64,000 nucleotides of DNA, from positions 682,001 through 746,000 of the forward strand of contig NZ_BSQF01000002.1 of assembly GCF_030268205.1 (NCBI RefSeq), given 5' to 3'. Source of the stretch: Allomuricauda sp. NBRC 101325 (GTDB lineage: Bacteria > Bacteroidota > Bacteroidia > Flavobacteriales > Flavobacteriaceae). The notes below the pieces were generated by a model that worked only from the letters and a program-made list of their open reading frames with translations, did no database searches and was not told the DNA's origin. Of the stretch, positions 60,792 through 64,000 are shown in pieces. The first letter of the stretch is position 1. Every line of letters starts with the position of its first letter. The position numbers were made by a program, and so were the translations under genes.

Positions 60792-61117
60792 AGGAAATGG
60801 TTACTGGTTGATGGTTAAGGGTTAATGGTTAAAGGATTGAGATTGATAGGAATTAGTGACCATTCGCGCAATTCGTGTCAATTTTATTTGGACATAAGCC
60901 TATTTAATTGAACTTTAACTTGAGTTTGAACTTGCACTTGAGTTTGAACTTGTTATTTGGATTCCACTAAATTGCAAAAAGCTGCCATTTGGGTGCCATT
61001 TGAAACAAATCGTAATAGATTTTTGATTTATCCACAAATGTGTAAGGTTTTTAATAAGTTCCGATTATAAGGATGGAATTTATGTTTAATTTTGACCCTT
61101 AATTTTTTACGCGGATC
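60792..61117. other. Intergenic stretch with 18-bp tandem repeat and the serA promoter region
   Basis: ACTTGAGTTTGAACTTGC is repeated at 60918-60935 and 60936-60953. Near 60800-60835 lies a TGGTTAAGGGTTAATGGTTAA-type low-complexity stretch. A TAATTTTG box at 61087-61094 is a possible -7 element for the serA fusion, without a clear -33 box. Confidence 0.6.
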
Positions 61118-63010
61118 ATGGTGGCAACAGGACGTAAATATGTTTTCGATTTTGATAGCACCCTAACTAGGGTAGAGGCATTGGATGTGCTTGCGGAAAT
61201 GACGTTACAAGACAATCCGAAACGGGAGGAGATTGTGGCCGAAATCCAGAAAATTACCAATTTGGGGATTGATGGGGATATTTCGTTTACCGAATCTTTG
61301 GAGCGAAGAATCCGATTGCTGAGTGCCAACAAAGAAGATTTGGAGGCCTTGGTAGTGGAATTGCGCCAAAAGATTTCAAAATCCATTGCAACCAATAAGG
61401 AGTTCTTTCATAAATATTCAGAGGATATCTATGTGATTTCCTGTGGATTCAAAGAATTTATTGATCCGATTGTAGAGGAATACAACATTCCTTCCGACCG
61501 TGTATATGCCAATACCTTTAAGTTTGATGCCGAAGGAAACATCATCGGCTTTGATGAGAAAAATGTGTTGGCGGCCCATAATGGAAAAATAGAATGTTTA
61601 AAAAACTTGGACTTGGAAGGCGAAGTTCAAGTTATAGGCGACGGCTATAGTGATTATGTTATGCGTGAAGCTGGAATTGCCCATAAATTTTTCGCCTACA
61701 CTGAAAATGTACATCGTGACAAAGCGGCCAAAAATGCCGACCACGTTGCACCTAACCTAGATGAATTTTTATTTGTGAACGATTTGCCAAGAAACCTATC
61801 ATACCCCAAGAACAGAATTAAAATATTATTGCTGGAAAATGTGCACACCGCTGCTTTCGAAAACCTATCGGAAGAAGGTTTTTCAGTGGAATTGATCAAG
61901 ACCAGTTTATCCGAAGACGAACTGATTGAACGCATTAAAGGTGTTCACGTGCTTGGAATCCGTTCAAAGACGCAAGTGACGCAGAAAGTATTGGATGCTG
62001 CGGATAAATTGTTGGTGGTGGGAGCGTTTTGTATCGGAACTACCCAAATCGATCTGGAATACAGCAAAAAGAAAGGGGTAGTGGTCTTCAATGCACCCTA
62101 TAGCAATACTCGTTCTGTGGTGGAACTTGCAGTTGGACATATTATTATGTTGATGCGAAGTATTTTCCCTCGTAGCATGGAAATCCACAATGGGGAATGG
62201 AATAAGACCGCAGCAGGTTCGCAAGAAGTTCGAGGTAAAAACTTGGGTATCGTAGGCTACGGAAACATTGGTAAGCAAATGTCCGTTTTGGCGGAGGCCA
62301 TGGGGATGAAAGTTTATTATTATGATGTGGACGACCAATTGGCTATTGGTAATGCGATAAAGTGCAATACCTTGGAAGATCTGTTGTCTGTTTCCGATGT
62401 CGTAACCCTGCACGTGGATGACAATAAGGCCAACAAAAACTTTATTGGTGAGCGAGAAATCAACCAAATGAAAAACGGGGCCAAACTCATCAATCTTTCC
62501 CGTGGATTTGTAGTGGATATTGATGCATTGGCAGCAGCCATTAAAAGTGGAAAACTTGGTGGTGCGGCAGTGGACGTGTTCCCAACGGAACCTATCAGCA
62601 ACGGGGAATTTGAAACGCCGTTACAAGGTTTGTCCAATGTGATTTTAACCCCTCATATCGGTGGAAGTACCGAAGAAGCGCAACGCGATATCGCAGATTT
62701 TGTTCCGAACAAGATCATGGATTACATCAATAATGGAAATACGGTTGATGCCGTAAACTTTCCGAATATTCGTTTGCCAAAACAGAACAAGGCACATCGT
62801 TTCTTGCACATTCATAAAAATGTACCTGGAATCATGGCCAAAATTAATGAGGTGCTGGCAAAATACGGTTTGAACATTACAGGACAGTTCTTGTCAACAG
62901 ACAATGAAGTAGGTTATGTGATTACCGATTTGGATAGGGAATACAATAAGGAAGTGATCAAAGCCCTTAAGAAAATCGAGAACACCATCAAGTTTAGGGT
63001 ACTTTACTAG
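61118..63010 (+). CDS. serA: SerB-SerA fusion: phosphoserine phosphatase-like domain joined to D-3-phosphoglycerate dehydrogenase
   Basis: The 630-residue protein joins two serine pathway enzymes. Residues 1 to about 215 form an HAD-type phosphatase with DFDST (Asp11 and Asp13), a GDGYSD metal motif and the PSP-like layout. Residues about 225-540 form the PGDH: VGYGNIGKQM (NAD loop), NLSRGFVVD (Arg), DVFPTEP (Glu) and LTPHIGGST (His). A C-terminal ACT domain (about 555-630, with NVPGIMAKINEVLAKYGLNI) probably binds serine. It could carry out the first and last steps of serine synthesis; serC is not in the window. Confidence 0.93.
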   Translation: MVATGRKYVFDFDSTLTRVEALDVLAEMTLQDNPKREEIVAEIQKITNLGIDGDISFTESLERRIRLLSANKEDLEALVVELRQKISKSIATNKEFFHKYSEDIYVISCGFKEFIDPIVEEYNIPSDRVYANTFKFDAEGNIIGFDEKNVLAAHNGKIECLKNLDLEGEVQVIGDGYSDYVMREAGIAHKFFAYTENVHRDKAAKNADHVAPNLDEFLFVNDLPRNLSYPKNRIKILLLENVHTAAFENLSEEGFSVELIKTSLSEDELIERIKGVHVLGIRSKTQVTQKVLDAADKLLVVGAFCIGTTQIDLEYSKKKGVVVFNAPYSNTRSVVELAVGHIIMLMRSIFPRSMEIHNGEWNKTAAGSQEVRGKNLGIVGYGNIGKQMSVLAEAMGMKVYYYDVDDQLAIGNAIKCNTLEDLLSVSDVVTLHVDDNKANKNFIGEREINQMKNGAKLINLSRGFVVDIDALAAAIKSGKLGGAAVDVFPTEPISNGEFETPLQGLSNVILTPHIGGSTEEAQRDIADFVPNKIMDYINNGNTVDAVNFPNIRLPKQNKAHRFLHIHKNVPGIMAKINEVLAKYGLNITGQFLSTDNEVGYVITDLDREYNKEVIKALKKIENTIKFRVLY

Positions 63011-63210
63011 TAAAACCGTAGTCTGGGAACCAAGAACCAAGAATCAAGAGCCAAGAACAATGAACTAAGTTGTCCAGGTTCTTGAATCTGAAAGCGAAGC
63101 GGTCTTTCATTCTGATTCGGGAAAATTTAAATAGAGATTCCTCAGTTGATCAAGAACCAATAAAAGCATCTTGGTTCTAACATCTAGAAGCGAAGCGGTC
63201 TAGTATCTTG
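63011..63210. repeat. Low-complexity intergenic spacer
   Basis: It holds imperfect AACCAAGA repeats (about 63028-63060) and two copies of GAAGCGAAGCGGTCT-type sequence (about 63090-63107 and 63186-63202). No gene is seen. Confidence 0.6.
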
Positions 63211-63684
63211 TTATTGATGATGATAAGGTTCGTTTCGTAGAATGGTGAACCCTCTATAGATCTGTTCCACAATAAACAACCGAATCATTTGATGGGAAAA
63301 GGTCATTTTGGAAAGACTGATCTTGCCCGAACTTTTTGCATAAACAGCATCACTAAAACCATAAGGCCCTCCAATCACAAGTACAAGATTTTTTATACCA
63401 CTGTTCATTTGCTTTTGAAGGAACTGTGCAAAATCCATTGAAGTGTACTGTTTTCCCTTTTCATCCAACAAGATCAAAGTATCGGTAGGTTGAAGTTGTG
63501 CCAAAATCAATTCCCCCTCTTTTTCTTTTTGCTGGGCTTCGGAGAGATTTTTCCTGTTTTTTATATCCGGAATAAATTCTATTTGAAACTTGATGTAATG
63601 CTTCAACCGCTTTTCATAAACGGCTATAAGTTCTTCAAGTTCAGACTTATCGGTTTTTCCAATGGCGAGTAAGGTAATCTGCAT
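63211..63684 (-). CDS. rlmH: 23S rRNA pseudouridine-1915 N3-methyltransferase RlmH
   Basis: It methylates pseudouridine 1915 in helix 69 of 23S rRNA. The 157-residue protein starts at the ATG at 63684 (MQITLLAIGKTDKSEL); an ATG at 63744 gives a longer, unmatched N-terminus. It has the SPOUT features LILLDEKGKQYTSMDFAQFL, LVLVIGGPYGFSDAVYAK and ISLSKMTFSHQMIRLFIVEQIYRGFTI. The length fits the family exactly. Confidence 0.95.
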   Translation of the reverse strand: MQITLLAIGKTDKSELEELIAVYEKRLKHYIKFQIEFIPDIKNRKNLSEAQQKEKEGELILAQLQPTDTLILLDEKGKQYTSMDFAQFLQKQMNSGIKNLVLVIGGPYGFSDAVYAKSSGKISLSKMTFSHQMIRLFIVEQIYRGFTILRNEPYHHQ

Positions 63685-63776
63685 GGTCAAAAATAATTGA
63701 TTCCTCTTAAAATTAAGCATGCCCAAGGCATGGACAGGGAACAATGTTTTCTTATTTTCGTTAAAACCCCAATGGG

Positions 63777-64000
63777 ATGATATCTGAAGAACAATTTCAA
63801 AACGAACTTAATTTAATCATTGCCAATGCCGTACGCGAAGATGTCGGTGATGGCGACCATAGCTCTTTGGCCTGTATTCCTGGGTCTGCCAAAGGTAAGG
63901 CCAAACTCTTGGTAAAAGATGAAGGCATTATTGCAGGCGTGGATTTCGCCAAAATGGTTTTCAATTATATCGACCCAGAATTAAAGGTAGAGGTATTGAT
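63777..64000 (+). CDS. nadC: Nicotinate-nucleotide pyrophosphorylase (carboxylating), N-terminal part
   Basis: NadC makes nicotinate mononucleotide from quinolinate and PRPP in NAD synthesis. The frame from ATG at 63777 runs to the window edge. It reads MISEEQFQNELNLIIANAVR, then EDVGDGDHSSLACIP (the typical EDxGxGDxT segment) and KLLVKDEGIIAGVDFAKMVF. Only the first 74 codons are inside the window. It is divergent from rlmH with a short shared promoter region. Confidence 0.9.
   Translation, partial: MISEEQFQNELNLIIANAVREDVGDGDHSSLACIPGSAKGKAKLLVKDEGIIAGVDFAKMVFNYIDPELKVEVL

Overview
The window is chromosomal DNA of a member of the Bacteroidota, almost certainly family Flavobacteriaceae; a marine Muricauda/Allomuricauda-like organism is my guess from protein style only. 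Supporting signs are TAnnTTTG-type -7 promoter boxes, absence of obvious Shine-Dalgarno sites, many short lipoproteins, DUF4252, DUF6090 and TonB-receptor families, a short CarB, and a SerB-SerA fusion. No tRNA, rRNA, CRISPR array, prophage or insertion sequence was seen. Most of the window is ordinary core genome. The novelty lies mainly in intergenic DNA and a few odd proteins.

Layout. 1-3.2 kb: the N-terminal part of an AraC-type regulator (its start looks frameshifted), a bilobal retropepsin-like protease and a GH29 fucosidase, all on the minus strand. 3.3-7 kb: an 8-bp tandem repeat, mtaB, a small acetyltransferase, a hydrolase and a lytic transglycosylase. 7-11.5 kb: an accessory stretch of secreted or lipoprotein genes on the minus strand (a 50-residue lipoprotein, an S41 protease, an M23-like protein and two unknown AT-rich genes). 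Four of these genes are preceded by the same direct-repeat operator with exact 21-bp periodicity, which looks like a LytTR-type regulon. 11.5-18.8 kb: a TPR-like protein, rpmH, carB without its allosteric domain, and small enzymes. 18.9-25.3 kb: a tripartite RND efflux operon headed by a small secreted protein. 25.3-34.6 kb: an S9 peptidase, then the oxidative pentose phosphate genes gnd-chaN diverging from zwf-pgl, and a DUF559 nuclease associated with REP-like palindromes.

34.6-41.3 kb: rmuC, then a vitamin B12 uptake locus. The ABC transporter genes btuD-btuC-btuF diverge from a cobalamin riboswitch and a btuB-type TonB receptor. 41.3-46 kb: an S41 lipoprotein protease, then an ECF sigma factor operon with a putative anti-sigma protein and two DUF4252 proteins separated by a large hairpin, then an MscS channel. 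46-46.7 kb is a non-coding repeat island. 46.7-53.5 kb: purB, a heme-binding protein, a cysteine-free sirtuin, DsrE-like, DUF6090 and TraB/GumN proteins, and a GH43. 53.5-64 kb: trmH, SRPBCC and VOC proteins, a GH13 amylase, a DEAD-box helicase with a long leader, rdgB, an ICMT-like membrane enzyme, the SerB-SerA fusion, rlmH and the start of nadC.

Functional themes are polysaccharide use (GH29, GH43, GH13), cobalamin acquisition, NADPH supply (zwf-pgl-gnd), envelope proteolysis and efflux, and RNA modification (mtaB, trmH, rlmH). Assignments rest on reading motifs by eye; no database search was made.
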